NCBI RefSeq assembly: GCF_001668615.1
Contig: NZ_LZMC01000002.1
Coordinates: 30,082-94,081, forward strand
Reading direction: 5' to 3'
DNA length: 64,000 nucleotides
Origin: Mycobacterium sp. 1274761.0
Lineage (GTDB): Bacteria > Actinomycetota > Actinomycetes > Mycobacteriales > Mycobacteriaceae
Shown here: in pieces, positions 31,015-41,772 of the stretch
Layout of the letters: each line of letters opens with the position of its first letter
How positions within the stretch are numbered: position 1 is the stretch's first letter
The notes under the pieces: generated by a model
Seen by the model: only the letters and a program-made list of their open reading frames with translations
Told to the model about the DNA's origin: nothing
Database searches by the model: none
Made by a program: the position numbers and the translations under genes

Positions 31015-31746
31015 GTGTTGCCAGTGCTTTGGCTGCGGGCTGTCGCGGTGATTTTCGCGACAGCGCTGCTCATGGCCTCCAGCTGCTCGTGGCAGCTCGG
31101 CACCCCCATTCCCGAGGGCGTACCGCCGCCGGCGGGTGATCCGGTGCCGGCAATCGACACCCACGCCAAGGGCAGACCCGCCGACCAGCTCCATGAGTGG
31201 GCAGCCCAACGTGCGCCTGCACTTGGCATACCGGTCGGAGCACTGGAGGCCTATGCCTATGCGGCCAGAGTTGCCGAGGTCGAGAATCCCAACTGCCATC
31301 TCAGTTGGCCGACGCTGGCCGGAATCGGCATGGTGGAAAGCCACCACGGCACCTATCGCGGCGCGAGCATCGCGCCCGACGGAGAGGTCACGCCCTTGAT
31401 CCGCGGGGTGCGATTGGACGGCACGATGGGCAACCTCGAGATCGTCGACAGCGACTCCGGCGCGCTCGACGGTGACCCGGGCCTCGACCGGGCGATGGGA
31501 CCCATGCAGTTCATCCCCGAGACGTGGCGACTCTACGGGGTCGACGCCAACAATGACGGCAAGGTCAGCCCGGACAATTTCGACGACGCGGCACTGTCTG
31601 CGGCGGGATACCTGTGCTGGCGGGGCAAGGATCTCGCCACACCGCGAGGCTGGATGAACGCCTTGCGTGCCTACAACCTGTCCGAGCAGTACGCCCGCAC
31701 TGTGCGCGATTGGGCGACCGCGTACGCCGAAGGCCATCCCCTCTGA
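31015..31746 (+). CDS. lpqU: LpqU-type lipoprotein, soluble lytic transglycosylase-like
   Basis: The 243-residue protein has an N-terminal hydrophobic signal with lipobox MASSC, then a lytic transglycosylase-like domain: LAGIGMVESHHGTYRG holds the catalytic-type Glu, and AMGPMQFIPETWRLYG is the second SLT motif. It probably cleaves peptidoglycan at the outer face of the membrane. GTG 31015 has GGGAG at 6-nt spacing; ATG 30982 would add 11 residues. It corresponds to Rv1022, upstream of eno as in M. tuberculosis. Confidence 0.9.
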   Translation: MLPVLWLRAVAVIFATALLMASSCSWQLGTPIPEGVPPPAGDPVPAIDTHAKGRPADQLHEWAAQRAPALGIPVGALEAYAYAARVAEVENPNCHLSWPTLAGIGMVESHHGTYRGASIAPDGEVTPLIRGVRLDGTMGNLEIVDSDSGALDGDPGLDRAMGPMQFIPETWRLYGVDANNDGKVSPDNFDDAALSAAGYLCWRGKDLATPRGWMNALRAYNLSEQYARTVRDWATAYAEGHPL

Positions 31747-31755
31747 CCCCTCTAA

Positions 31756-33126
<1,371 letters not shown>

Positions 33127-33129
33127 CCT

Positions 33130-33813
33130 GTGCCCGAAGCGAAACGGCCCGACCCCAAGCGGCGGTCCCCGGCGTCCCGACCGGCCAAGTCCGGCAAGTC
33201 GGGCAAAACCGGTGATTCCGCGAAGGGCCGTCCGCGTCCGGGTTCTCCGGTTCGGCGCGAAGCGCGAAAGGCCGAGTCGAAATCCGCGAAGGCCCAGCCT
33301 CAGGCCGACGAGCAGACGGCCGACTCGATTCGCAAGTCGATCGCCGAAGCGGCCGAACAGCAGTCCGAGCAGCGGCTCGGGTCGACTGCACGGCGTGCGG
33401 CCATCCTCGCCGCGGTGGTGTGCGTGCTCACGCTGACGATCGCGGGTCCGGTGCGGACGTATTTCGCCCAACGCACCGAGATGCGCCAGTTGGCTGCCAG
33501 CGAAGAGAAGCTGCGCGTCGAAATCGCCGATCTCGAAGCGCAGAAGGCCAAACTCGCTGACCCCGTTTACATCGCGGCCGAAGCCCGGGAGCGGCTGGGG
33601 TTCGTCAAACCCGGGGATACGCCGTATCAGGTGCAGCTGCCTCCCGGTGCGGTGCCGCCGCCCGAACCGGGTTCCGCGGCCGAGGTCGCCAAGCGCGCCG
33701 GCCAGCCGTGGTACACGTCGCTGTGGCACACGATCGCCGACGATCCGCACAACGTTCCTGCGCCAGCCGCCCCTCCCGAGCCGCCGCCACCCCCATCGCC
33801 GCCCGGTGGTTGA
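33130..33813 (+). CDS. Septum formation initiator (FtsB/DivIC-like) membrane protein
   Basis: The 227-residue bitopic protein has a very basic, low-complexity cytoplasmic N-terminus (~85 residues, Lys/Arg/Ser/Pro), one transmembrane helix at about 88-108, a short extracytoplasmic coiled coil (about 115-140: LAASEEKLRVEIADLEAQKAKL) and a Pro-rich tail. The post-coil DPVYIAAEARERLGFVKPGD is typical of the family. It acts in the divisome with FtsL/FtsQ-type partners. It lies 3 bp after eno, matching Rv1024, and overlaps the next gene by 8 bp. Confidence 0.9.
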   Translation: MPEAKRPDPKRRSPASRPAKSGKSGKTGDSAKGRPRPGSPVRREARKAESKSAKAQPQADEQTADSIRKSIAEAAEQQSEQRLGSTARRAAILAAVVCVLTLTIAGPVRTYFAQRTEMRQLAASEEKLRVEIADLEAQKAKLADPVYIAAEARERLGFVKPGDTPYQVQLPPGAVPPPEPGSAAEVAKRAGQPWYTSLWHTIADDPHNVPAPAAPPEPPPPPSPPGG

Positions 33814-34297
33814 GCGGTCGGATCTCGACGCCGTCGCGCGGCAGCTGGGCCGCGAGCCCCGCGGCGTCTTGGAGATCGCTTACCGGTGCCCGAACGGTGA
33901 ACCCGGCGTCGTCAAGACAAGCCCGAGATTGCCTGACGGAACACCCTTTCCGACGTTGTACTACCTGACCCACCCCGCACTGACGGCGGCCGCGAGCCGA
34001 CTCGAGTCGTCGGGCATGATGCGCGACATGACCCAGCGGCTCAGCGAGGATCCTGAACTCGCGGCGGCCTACCGCCGCGCGCACGAGTCCTATCTCGCCG
34101 AGCGGGACGCGATCGAATCGCTGGGCACCACCTTCTCCGGCGGCGGTATGCCCGACCGGGTGAAGTGCCTCCACGTCTTGATTGCGCACTCGCTGGCAAA
34201 AGGGCCGGGCGTCAATCCTTTCGGAGACGAGGCGCTGGCCGTGCTGGCCGACGAGCCAGGCATGGCGGTCATCCTGGAACGCGAGGTGTGGTTGTGA
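33806..34297 (+). CDS. DUF501 protein
   Basis: The 163-residue protein has conserved DUF501 features: RQLGREPRGVLEIAYRCPNGEP near the start, PTLYYLTHP around 50, and GGMPDRVKCLHVLIAHSLAKG around 115-135 with a Cys and several His. Its biochemical role is unknown. It starts inside the divIC-like gene (8-bp overlap) and ends inside the ppx start (GTGA), so it is tightly translationally coupled. It matches Rv1025. Confidence 0.9.
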   Translation: MVERSDLDAVARQLGREPRGVLEIAYRCPNGEPGVVKTSPRLPDGTPFPTLYYLTHPALTAAASRLESSGMMRDMTQRLSEDPELAAAYRRAHESYLAERDAIESLGTTFSGGGMPDRVKCLHVLIAHSLAKGPGVNPFGDEALAVLADEPGMAVILEREVWL

Positions 34298-35256
34298 GGG
34301 TCGGCGCAATCGATTGCGGCACAAACTCGATCAGGCTTCTGATCGCCGACGCGATCGACAGTTCGATTGCCGGCTCAGCCGGCGGTGGGCGGTTGCTCGA
34401 TGTCCATCGCGAGATGCGTATCGTCCGGCTCGGTCAAGGCGTCGACGCCACGGGCCGATTCGCAGCCGAGGCGATCGAGCGCACCAGGGGCGCGCTGACC
34501 GCCTATGCCGAACTGCTTCAGCGCCACGGTGTCTCGAATGTTCGCATGGTGGCAACGTCTGCGACGCGAGACGCCGCCAACCGTGACGACTTCTTCGCCA
34601 TGACGTCGGAGGTGCTCGGTGCCGTGCGCCCCGGCGCCGTTGCCGAGGTGATCAGCGGTGACGAGGAAGCCAGGTTGTCGTTCCACGGCGCAGTGAATGA
34701 GTTGGATTCCTGGGCAGCGCCTTTCGTCGTCGTTGACCTCGGCGGCGGGTCCACCGAGGTCGTGCTGGGCGAGCGGGAGATGGAGGCGGGGTATTCCGCT
34801 GACATCGGCTGCGTCCGACTGACCGAGCGGTGCCTGCACTCCGATCCACCCACGCCGGTCGAGGTGGCCGCTGCCCGTGACGTGGTGCGCGAACGCCTTG
34901 GAGAGGCGCTGCGGGCAGTGCCCGTCGAACGGGCGCGCACGTGGGTGGGCGTCGCGGGAACCATGACAACCCTTGCTGCGCTTGCTCAACGGATGACGAC
35001 CTATGACCCGGCGGCCATCCACCTGTCGCGCGTCGGGTTCGACGACCTATTGCCGGTCTGCGCCGACATCATCGCGATGAGCCACGATCAACGCGCCGCA
35101 CTGGGGCCTATGCACGAAGGCCGCGTCGACGTAATCGGCGGCGGCGCAATCATTGTCGAAGAGCTGGCCGACGCGCTGGGCAGCCGGGCCGGTATCGACG
35201 AGCTGGTGGTCAGCGAGCACGACATCCTGGACGGCATCGCGCTGTCGATCGTCTAA
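34294..35256 (+). CDS. ppx: Ppx/GppA-family exopolyphosphatase
   Basis: The 320-residue actin-fold phosphatase has the phosphate-1 motif AIDCGTNSIRLL at the start and VVDLGGGSTEVVLG around 142, with EVISGDEEARLSF and AGTMTTLAAL further along. It corresponds to Rv1026 (Ppx2), which hydrolyses polyphosphate and/or pppGpp; the in vivo substrate is not evident. GTG 34294 overlaps the DUF501 stop. Its 3' end overlaps the convergent DUF4383 gene by 4 bp. Confidence 0.93.
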   Translation: MRVGAIDCGTNSIRLLIADAIDSSIAGSAGGGRLLDVHREMRIVRLGQGVDATGRFAAEAIERTRGALTAYAELLQRHGVSNVRMVATSATRDAANRDDFFAMTSEVLGAVRPGAVAEVISGDEEARLSFHGAVNELDSWAAPFVVVDLGGGSTEVVLGEREMEAGYSADIGCVRLTERCLHSDPPTPVEVAAARDVVRERLGEALRAVPVERARTWVGVAGTMTTLAALAQRMTTYDPAAIHLSRVGFDDLLPVCADIIAMSHDQRAALGPMHEGRVDVIGGGAIIVEELADALGSRAGIDELVVSEHDILDGIALSIV

Positions 35257-35708
35257 CTGCGTACTCTCGTGCGGCGTTTCGTCGGATCATGCTGACCCGC
35301 GAGCGTCAATCCCAACAACACCATCGCGACGCCGAGGCCGAAGTGCAGCCAGTTGTCGGCGTTGTTGACCGGCACGAAATTGGCCGGGGTGGTGCGGTCG
35401 ATGAGCAATCCGTACATCCACAACCCCAGGTAAACGAGCCCGCCGACGAGCAAGAAGGCGCGCGCCATCGAATAGCTGCGCGCCATCGTCAACCCGACGA
35501 CGCCGAACACCATGTGAACGATGTTGTGCAAACCCGAAACGGCGAAGACGCCGAACAATTCGGCTTCCGAGTGGTGGCCCAGCCACAGCAGCCGGTCGTA
35601 ATGGGCGGTGACGCCGGGGATGAAACCCAGCACCCCGACGATCAGGAACGCCGCGCCTACCAGCAGCGCCGCCCCCTGCACGGCCATCAGTCTGGGAGGT
35701 TGCGCCAT
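35253..35708 (-). CDS. DUF4383 membrane protein, copy 1
   Basis: The 151-residue protein has four predicted membrane helices (about 10-32, 50-75, 80-102, 118-140) and the DUF4383 signature GVLGFIPGVT, GHHSEAELFGVFAVSGLHNIVH and NADNWLHFGLG. Its function is unknown. It is a clear paralogue of the next gene upstream on the same strand (shared motifs FVPVN and ADNWLH), so this is a tandem duplication. GGGAGG precedes the ATG. Confidence 0.87.
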   Translation of the reverse strand: MAQPPRLMAVQGAALLVGAAFLIVGVLGFIPGVTAHYDRLLWLGHHSEAELFGVFAVSGLHNIVHMVFGVVGLTMARSYSMARAFLLVGGLVYLGLWMYGLLIDRTTPANFVPVNNADNWLHFGLGVAMVLLGLTLAGQHDPTKRRTRVRS

Positions 35709-35794
35709 CGCTTCGCCTCCCTTCCGACCGGTTATTGACGGCCCGGCAGGCTAAAGCAGTACCCGCGGCCCGACCCTGCTAATCGAGGCCGCGC

Positions 35795-36265
35795 TCAGGC
35801 CCGGGTGGCGGGCCGACTGGCGCCTGAGTTGACGCGCGACAGCGCCACACCGAGCACGATCATGCCGATCGCCAGGGCCAGGTGCAGCCAGTTGTCAGCG
35901 GTGTTGACCGGGACGAAGTTGGCCGCGCTGTGGTGGTCGATCAGCAATCCGTACAGCCACAGCACCGCATAGATGATGCCGCCGCCGATGAGGAATCCGC
36001 GCGCCCCGGTGAAGGTGCGCGCCATCAGCACGCCTGCCACACCGAAGAGAAGGTGGACGATGTTGTGCAGGATGGACACGTTGAACACACCCAGCAGCAA
36101 CGCTTCTGAGTGGTGACCGGCGAAAGTCATGGTGTCGTAGCCGGTGGTGATACCGGGGATGAATCCCAGTATGCCCACGAGTAGGAACACCGCTCCGACC
36201 GCCAGCGCAGCCTTCTGAACCGGCGTGGTGAACTTCGCTCGCGCCGCGGGTTGATTGACTGCCAT
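35795..36265 (-). CDS. DUF4383 membrane protein, copy 2
   Basis: The 156-residue paralogue of copy 1 has the same four-helix layout (GILGFIPGIT, GHHSEALLLGVFNVSILHNIVH, NFVPVNTADNWLHLAL). ATG 36265 (with 36268 as an alternative) follows AAGGGAG. A GTTT-N15-GGGTAG element ends 34 nt upstream of the start, so this copy is probably under the stress sigma factor SigF. The pair is then likely co-transcribed. The role is unknown; conserved His residues in helices 2 and 4 are notable. Confidence 0.87.
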   Translation of the reverse strand: MAVNQPAARAKFTTPVQKAALAVGAVFLLVGILGFIPGITTGYDTMTFAGHHSEALLLGVFNVSILHNIVHLLFGVAGVLMARTFTGARGFLIGGGIIYAVLWLYGLLIDHHSAANFVPVNTADNWLHLALAIGMIVLGVALSRVNSGASRPATRA

Positions 36266-36298
36266 CATCGCTCCCTTCCTCGGGGTTGGCCCCAAGGA

Positions 36299-36323
36299 CT
36301 ACCCGGAACGTACGAGGGCAAAC
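36299..36323 (-). promoter_or_regulatory. SigF-type promoter of the DUF4383 pair
   Basis: On the minus strand GTTT (36323-36320), a 15-nt spacer and GGGTAG (36304-36299) match the mycobacterial SigF consensus GTTT-N15-17-GGGTA. The leader to the ATG at 36265 would be about 28 nt and contains a Shine-Dalgarno. Confidence 0.7.
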
Positions 36324-36329
36324 GCCCAT

Positions 36330-36431
36330 TCAGCGTCTGACGTTGCAGTTGGGCGGGTTGCCGCAGTGATGCCCGTTATCGCAGGCGTTGCAGTGACAGT
36401 TACAGCCGCCCTTGGTTTCAGAGATTCGCAT
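36330..36431 (-). CDS. 33-residue Cys/His-rich peptide (putative metal-binding)
   Basis: The reading frame encodes MRISETKGG followed by a segment with six Cys and three His in 23 residues (CNCHCNAC, then GHHCGNPPNC, ending NVRR). GAGGAG lies about 9 nt before the ATG. The ligand density resembles very small metallothionein-like proteins, but it is not the known mycobacterial MymT. It is too short for ordinary gene callers unless extended upstream, and the longer in-frame start at 36536 has no clear Shine-Dalgarno. A 20-bp palindrome lies just upstream. It sits between the acyl-CoA ligase gene and the SigF-driven DUF4383 pair, all on the minus strand. Confidence 0.65.
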   Translation of the reverse strand: MRISETKGGCNCHCNACDNGHHCGNPPNCNVRR

Positions 36432-36446
36432 GCTGCTCAACTCCTC

Positions 36447-36466
36447 AGTCGGAACATGTGCCGACT
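36447..36466. promoter_or_regulatory. 20-bp palindrome upstream of the Cys-rich peptide
   Basis: AGTCGGAACATGTGCCGACT is an inverted repeat matching at 18 of 20 positions. It lies 16 bp before the peptide's ATG, just outside its ribosome-binding site. It could be a repressor operator or an mRNA hairpin. No regulator gene is adjacent. Confidence 0.5.
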
Positions 36467-36543
36467 TCACAATACGCTTGACACTCGCGTTGACTCTGCG
36501 CTCAGCGCGCGGCTTACCCACACTTTGTGCGCTCACTGCAGAG

Positions 36544-38415
36544 TCAACGGGTCAGTATCGGCTTGAGCTTCTCGATCACCGACGGATCCTCGATCGTCGA
36601 CGGCAGCGGCTCGTCCTTGCCGTGCGCGATCCCGCGCATCGTTTTGCGCAATATCTTGCCGGACCGCGTCTTCGGCAGTGCCGCGACGACGTCGACCTCC
36701 TTGAAGCACGCGACCGCGCCAATCTCGTCGCGGACGGCCTTTACGAGGTCGTCGGCCAGACCCTCGTCTGATGCGCCGGCCTTGAGCACGACGAATCCGC
36801 GCGGCACCTGACCCTTGATCTCGTCGGCGACGCCGATGACGGCGCACTCTGCCACTGCGGGGTGTCCGGCCAGCACCGCCTCGATCGAGCCGGTGGACAG
36901 CCGGTGTCCGGCCACGTTGATGACGTCGTCGATGCGGCCCATCACGAACAGATAGCCGTCCTCGTCGATGTAGCCGCCGTCGCCCGTCAGGTAGTAACCG
37001 GGATATTCGCTCAGATAGGAGGCCTCGTAGCGGGCGTCGTCACCCCACAGCGTCGGCAGCGTGCCCGGAGGCAGCGGCAGCCGGATGCAGATCGCCCCCT
37101 CTTCGCCGGCCTCGCATTCCGACCCGTCGACTCGCAGGACGCGGACTTCATACCCCGGCATCGGCACAGTCGGCGAGCCCGCCTTGATCGGCAGCGGCTC
37201 CACGCCCACGGGATTGGCGGCGATGGCCCAGCCGGTTTCGGTCTGCCACCAGTGGTCGATCACCGGGATGCCCAGCTTCTCCGAGGCCCAGGCATACGTG
37301 TCGGGGTCGAGCCGCTCGCCGGCCTGGAACAGGTACCGCATCTTCGACAGGTCATACCGGCCGATGTGCTCCCCGCCGGGATCCTCTTTGCGGATCGCCC
37401 GCAACGCCGTCGGCGCCGTGAAAAGCGCCTTCACACCGTGCTCGGAGGCGACGCGCCAGAACGCGCCGGGGTCGGGTGTGCCGATCGGTTTGCCTTCGTA
37501 GAGCACGGAAGTCGCGCCCAGCAGCAGCGGGCCGTAGACGATGTAGGAGTGGCCGACCACCCAGCCGACGTCGGAGGCCGCCCAATACACGTCGCCGGGA
37601 CCGGTGTCATAGACGTGCCGCATGCTCCACAGCAGGGCGACGGCATGTCCGCCGTTGTCGCGCACGATCCCCTTCGGTCTGCCCGTGGTGCCCGACGTGT
37701 ACAGCACGTAGAGCGGGTCGGTGGCTTTGACGGGCACCGGTGCGACGGGCTCGGCGTCGGCCATGAGGTCGGTCCAGTCGACGTCGCGCCCCGCTTTCAG
37801 CTCGCAGCGATGCTGCTCGCGTTGCACGACGATGCATACCGGCGGGGCGTGCTCGGCCACGTCGAGGGCGGCGTCGATCATCGGCTTGTATTTAACGGTG
37901 CGGGTCGGCTCGACTCCGCAGGACGCGGTGACGATTGCGGCGGGCTTGGCGTCGTCGATGCGGGTTGCCAGCTCGTGTGCTGCGAAACCGCCGAACACCA
38001 CCGAGTGCACGGCGCCCAGCCGCGCGCATGCCAGCATCGCGATCGCAGCCTCGGGGATCATCGGCATGTAAATCACCACGCGGTCACCCTTGCCGACACC
38101 CAAGCTGTGCATCGCGCCCGCGAATCTGGCTGTCTGGTCGAGCAATTCGCGATATGTATAGGCGCGTCTGGTGCCGGTCACCGGTGAGTCGTAGATCAGC
38201 GCGGGCTGGTCGCAGCGTCCGGCGTCGACGTGACGGTCCAGCGCATTGGCGGCTGTGTTGAGCTCCCCGTCGGGGAACCACCGGTAGAACGGCGGGTTCG
38301 AGTCGTCGAGGATCTGCGTCGGCTCACGCGTCCACGTGACGGCCTTCGCCGCATCGGCCCAGAACGTCGTCGGGTCCTCGATGCTGGCTTGGAACAGCTC
38401 TGTGTATCCGGCCAT
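36544..38415 (-). CDS. Acetyl/propionyl-CoA synthetase (PrpE/ACSS3-type)
   Basis: The 623-residue ANL-family enzyme activates a short-chain acid to its CoA thioester. Motifs are YTSGTTGRPKG (around 245), WWQTETGW (around 390), YYLTGDGG, and the C-terminal ALPKTRSGKILRKTMRGI with the acetylatable Lys. HSVVFGGFAAHELATRIDDAKP and the short N-terminus (AGYTELFQASIEDP) are closest to PrpE-type propionyl-CoA synthetases; acetate specificity cannot be excluded. The ATG at 38415 was chosen by homology; an ATG at 38469 would extend it by 18 residues. Confidence 0.88.
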   Translation of the reverse strand: MAGYTELFQASIEDPTTFWADAAKAVTWTREPTQILDDSNPPFYRWFPDGELNTAANALDRHVDAGRCDQPALIYDSPVTGTRRAYTYRELLDQTARFAGAMHSLGVGKGDRVVIYMPMIPEAAIAMLACARLGAVHSVVFGGFAAHELATRIDDAKPAAIVTASCGVEPTRTVKYKPMIDAALDVAEHAPPVCIVVQREQHRCELKAGRDVDWTDLMADAEPVAPVPVKATDPLYVLYTSGTTGRPKGIVRDNGGHAVALLWSMRHVYDTGPGDVYWAASDVGWVVGHSYIVYGPLLLGATSVLYEGKPIGTPDPGAFWRVASEHGVKALFTAPTALRAIRKEDPGGEHIGRYDLSKMRYLFQAGERLDPDTYAWASEKLGIPVIDHWWQTETGWAIAANPVGVEPLPIKAGSPTVPMPGYEVRVLRVDGSECEAGEEGAICIRLPLPPGTLPTLWGDDARYEASYLSEYPGYYLTGDGGYIDEDGYLFVMGRIDDVINVAGHRLSTGSIEAVLAGHPAVAECAVIGVADEIKGQVPRGFVVLKAGASDEGLADDLVKAVRDEIGAVACFKEVDVVAALPKTRSGKILRKTMRGIAHGKDEPLPSTIEDPSVIEKLKPILTR

Positions 38416-38494
38416 ATCGGCACGGTAGCCGCGTTGCCGCCCCCGCAGGGGCACATCGCCGTTTGACATCGGTGGTCCCGGGTAGCCCGTGGCC

Positions 38495-39283
38495 ATGACG
38501 AGCACTGTGGGTCTCGCGCTGGTGACGGGTGCATCGAGTGGTATTGGGTTCGAGCTGGCGAAGCTGTTCGCCGAGGACGGCTACGACGTCGTGGTGGCCG
38601 CCGATGAGGACGCCATTCACGCCGCAGCCGACAAGCTCGCCGGCTCGGGTGCGACCGTCATCCCGGTGCAGGTCGACCTGCGCCGGCCCGAGGACGTCGA
38701 GCGGCTCTACCGGACGGCCACCGAGGGCGGACGGCACGTCGACGCCGCGGCCTTCAACGCGGGCATCGGCCGCTCCGGACCGTTCGTCGAAGGCGACCTC
38801 GACAGCGACTTCAACATCATCGATCTCAACGTGCGCTCCACGGTGCACCTGTCGAAACTGGTCCTGCGGGACATGGCGGCGCGGGGCTCCGGCAAGGTCC
38901 TCTACACCTCGTCGATCGTCTCCCAGATGCCCGGCTCGCACCAGTCGATGTACAACGCGTCCAAGTCGTTTGTGCAGTCGTTCGCAGAAGCCCTGCACGA
39001 CGAAATGCGCACCACCGGAGTAACCGTCACCTCGCTGATGCCCGGGCCCACCGATACGAACTTCTTCGCAAGGGCCGGGATGACGGACACGCTGCTCGGG
39101 CGAATGCCGTCGAAGGATGACCCGGGCAAGGTGGCCAAGCAGGGGTACGACGCGATGATGCGCGATGAGCAGAAGGTCGTCGCGTCGTCGCCGTTGTCGA
39201 AGACGATGGGATTGGTCAACCGGGTGATGCCGGACTCCGCCAAAGCCGTTGTCAACCGCGTGATTTCACAGCGGCTGCGATGA
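38495..39283 (+). CDS. Short-chain dehydrogenase/reductase
   Basis: The 262-residue classical SDR has TGASSGIG at about residue 13, FNAGIGRSG around 90, [10 protein letters not shown] with the catalytic Ser, and YNASK with Tyr-Lys around 152-156. PGPTDTNFF follows. The C-terminal ~35 residues ([21 protein letters not shown]) are typical of a mycobacterial SDR subgroup of unknown substrate. Its stop overlaps the start of the next gene (ATGA), so the pair is translationally coupled. Confidence 0.87.
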   Translation: MTSTVGLALVTGASSGIGFELAKLFAEDGYDVVVAADEDAIHAAADKLAGSGATVIPVQVDLRRPEDVERLYRTATEGGRHVDAAAFNAGIGRSGPFVEGDLDSDFNIIDLNVRSTVHLSKLVLRDMAARGSGKVLYTSSIVSQMPGSHQSMYNASKSFVQSFAEALHDEMRTTGVTVTSLMPGPTDTNFFARAGMTDTLLGRMPSKDDPGKVAKQGYDAMMRDEQKVVASSPLSKTMGLVNRVMPDSAKAVVNRVISQRLR

Positions 39284-40872
39284 TCCGGCAGACCGCGGAC
39301 GCGGTGGTGATCGGCGCCGGACACAACGGTCTGGTGGCCGCGGCGATGCTCGCCGATGCGGGGTGGGACGTGGTGGTACTGGAGGCCCAACCCGAACCCG
39401 GTGGAGCGGTGAAGAGCGCCGAGTTGTTTCCCGGCTTCATCAGCGATCTCTACAGCGCGTTTTATCCGCTGTCGGTGGTCTCGCCTGCGCTGAAGGCACT
39501 GAACCTGGAGGACCACGGTCTTCGATGGGCGCACGCGCCGGCGGTGGTCGGTCACGCACGATCAGCCGATGACGACGACGCCCCGGTGATCTACCGCGAC
39601 GTCGACCGGACGATCGCCGAGTTGAACCGCCGCGACCCTGGCGACGGCGACCAGTGGGGCGAGCTGTTCGAGCAGTGGCTGCGCATCAAAGGAGCTCTGC
39701 TGTCAACGTTGTTCGCGCCGTTTCCGCCGTTGCGCGGACCGGTCGGGTTGTTGCGGAAGTTGGGCACCGCGGAGGCGCTGCGGCTCGCCCACCTGTTGCT
39801 GCTACCCGCGGGGGTGATGGCCGAGCACTTGTTCAGCGGCGATTCGGCGCGATTACTGTTGCTGGGCAACGCAATGCATGCCGACGTGCCCATCGAGGCG
39901 CCGGGCAGCGCAGTGATGGGCTACCTGCTGATCATGATGGCGCAGAACGGTGGGTTCCCCGTTCCGGTCGGGGGTGCGGGCAAGTTGGCCGAAGCCCTGG
40001 TGAACCGGGCGCGATCGGCGGGGGCACAGATCGAATGCCGGCGGCGGGTCGACGCCATCGAGGTGCACGGCGGACGCGCGGTGGCCGTGCACACCGCCGA
40101 CGGCTCGACGGTCAGGGTGCGCAAGGCCGTGGTGGCCGACACGTCGGCGCCCAAACTGTTCCGGGACCTGCTGCCATCGCACGCGGTGCCCGCAGGCCTG
40201 CTGCGTTCGCTGGACCGATTCGTCTGGGACACACCAGTTCTGAAGGTCAACTATGCGCTCGACTCGCTTATCCCGTGGCAGTCGAAGAGCTTGAGCGAGG
40301 CGGGCACCGTGCACGTGGGTGCAGACCACGACGGGCTGATCCGCTGGATGGCCGACCTCAACACAAAGACGTTGCCGCGGCGGCCGTTCATGCTGTTCGG
40401 CCAGATGACCACGTCGGATCCGAGTCGCTCGCCTGTGGGGACCGAAAGCGCTTGGGCCTACACCCATCTGCCCCGTGGCGTGGCCGACGATGAATCGGCC
40501 GACCGGGTCGCCGAGGCGGTCGATGAGGTCTTGGAAGAGCATGCGCCGGGCTTTGGCGACCGGGTGATCGGCAAGACGATCCAGCGCCCGTCAGACCTGG
40601 AGGCCAGCGACGCGAACCTGCATACCGGGGCGGTCAACGGCGGCACCTCACAGCTGTTCCAGCAGTTGGTTTTTCGGCCCGCGGCAGGCATGGGCCGAGC
40701 CGAAACGCCCGTGCAGAACGTCTATCTCGGCAGCGCCGCTGCCCACCCCGGTGGGGGCGTGCACGGCGTGTGCGGACGCAACGCGGCCAAGGCGGCGCTA
40801 GCCGACGCCGGTGCGCTCGGGTGGCCGCGCCGTCGCCTTTCCAGCGCCCTGCTGTCCTGGATGACCCGTTAG
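39280..40872 (+). CDS. FAD-dependent oxidoreductase, phytoene-desaturase/PYROXD2-like
   Basis: The 530-residue protein opens with the dinucleotide motif [20 protein letters not shown] and a second FAD-binding segment ([21 protein letters not shown]). It ends with the FAD-binding C-terminal motif [24 protein letters not shown], typical of carotenoid-desaturase-like and PYROXD2-like proteins. No carotenoid genes adjoin, so pigment synthesis is unlikely. The ATG overlaps the SDR stop; the two probably act on the same unknown lipid-like substrate. Confidence 0.85.
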   Translation: MIRQTADAVVIGAGHNGLVAAAMLADAGWDVVVLEAQPEPGGAVKSAELFPGFISDLYSAFYPLSVVSPALKALNLEDHGLRWAHAPAVVGHARSADDDDAPVIYRDVDRTIAELNRRDPGDGDQWGELFEQWLRIKGALLSTLFAPFPPLRGPVGLLRKLGTAEALRLAHLLLLPAGVMAEHLFSGDSARLLLLGNAMHADVPIEAPGSAVMGYLLIMMAQNGGFPVPVGGAGKLAEALVNRARSAGAQIECRRRVDAIEVHGGRAVAVHTADGSTVRVRKAVVADTSAPKLFRDLLPSHAVPAGLLRSLDRFVWDTPVLKVNYALDSLIPWQSKSLSEAGTVHVGADHDGLIRWMADLNTKTLPRRPFMLFGQMTTSDPSRSPVGTESAWAYTHLPRGVADDESADRVAEAVDEVLEEHAPGFGDRVIGKTIQRPSDLEASDANLHTGAVNGGTSQLFQQLVFRPAAGMGRAETPVQNVYLGSAAAHPGGGVHGVCGRNAAKAALADAGALGWPRRRLSSALLSWMTR

Positions 40873-40908
40873 CCATGGCCGGGTTGAACCGACGCCTATA
40901 GTTCAGTC

Positions 40909-41772
40909 ATGACTGCCGAGCCACCCCCGATCGTCGGGGTCCGCCGGTCTTTCGTGGAGGCCCACGGCGTGCGCTTCCACGTGACCGAGGCGGGTCCGGC
41001 CGACGGTCGCCCCGTCCTTGCGTTGCACGGCTGGCCCCAGCACCACTGGGAATATCGCGACCTACTGGCCGACCCGCCGCCGGGGCTGAGGATCATCGCT
41101 CCCGATCTGCCGGGCTATGGCTGGTCTGGCCCGCCGCCGCACAAGTGGGCCAAGGCCGACGTCGCCAAAGACGTCCTGGCGCTGATGGACGCGCTGGGGC
41201 TCGACCGAGTGCTGCTGGTGGCCCACGACTGGGGCGCCTACGTCGGCTATCTCATGGTGCTGGAGGAGCCCGCCCGTTTCGGGGGCTTCCTTCCGATGAA
41301 CATCAACCATCCGTGGGTGTCGCCGGGGGCCGCGCTGCCCCACCTGTGGCGGTTGTCCTATCAATTGCCGCTGGCAACATTCGGTGTTCCCTTCCAGCGG
41401 TACACGCCGTTGGTCAATTTCTTCCTGCGGGTGGGGTCCGAAATGAACCGCGAAGATGCCCAGGTCTTCGCAGAGCGCTTCCGCGATCCAGTGTGCGCCC
41501 GCGCAGGCCGGGATACGTATCGAACCTTCCTACTTCGCGAATTGCCCGCTGGTGCACGGCAACCCGAGAAACGCCGCGCAACGGTACCGATCAGAGTGCT
41601 CTACGGCGGGCGAGACACGGTGGTGCGTCCGTCGATGGTGGCGCCCGAGTCGGCAAAGGCCGACGACTATACGCTCGAAACCGTCGACGCGACGCACTTC
41701 GTCGTCGATGAGCGTCCAGATCTGGTGCGCAAGAAGCTGATCGAGCTCGCCGAGGAGACGGCTCACTCCTGA
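40909..41772 (+). CDS. Alpha/beta hydrolase (epoxide hydrolase / haloalkane dehalogenase-like)
   Basis: The 287-residue protein has the oxyanion-hole HGWPQHHWEYRDLL, and the nucleophile elbow HDWGAYVG with Asp as nucleophile, as in epoxide hydrolases and haloalkane dehalogenases. The catalytic His lies in DATHFVVDE. A cap domain occupies about 130-220. Substrate class remains open. TATAGT lies 6 nt before the ATG, indicating a leaderless transcript. It ends 10 bp into the convergent kdpE gene. Confidence 0.87.
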   Translation: MTAEPPPIVGVRRSFVEAHGVRFHVTEAGPADGRPVLALHGWPQHHWEYRDLLADPPPGLRIIAPDLPGYGWSGPPPHKWAKADVAKDVLALMDALGLDRVLLVAHDWGAYVGYLMVLEEPARFGGFLPMNINHPWVSPGAALPHLWRLSYQLPLATFGVPFQRYTPLVNFFLRVGSEMNREDAQVFAERFRDPVCARAGRDTYRTFLLRELPAGARQPEKRRATVPIRVLYGGRDTVVRPSMVAPESAKADDYTLETVDATHFVVDERPDLVRKKLIELAEETAHS

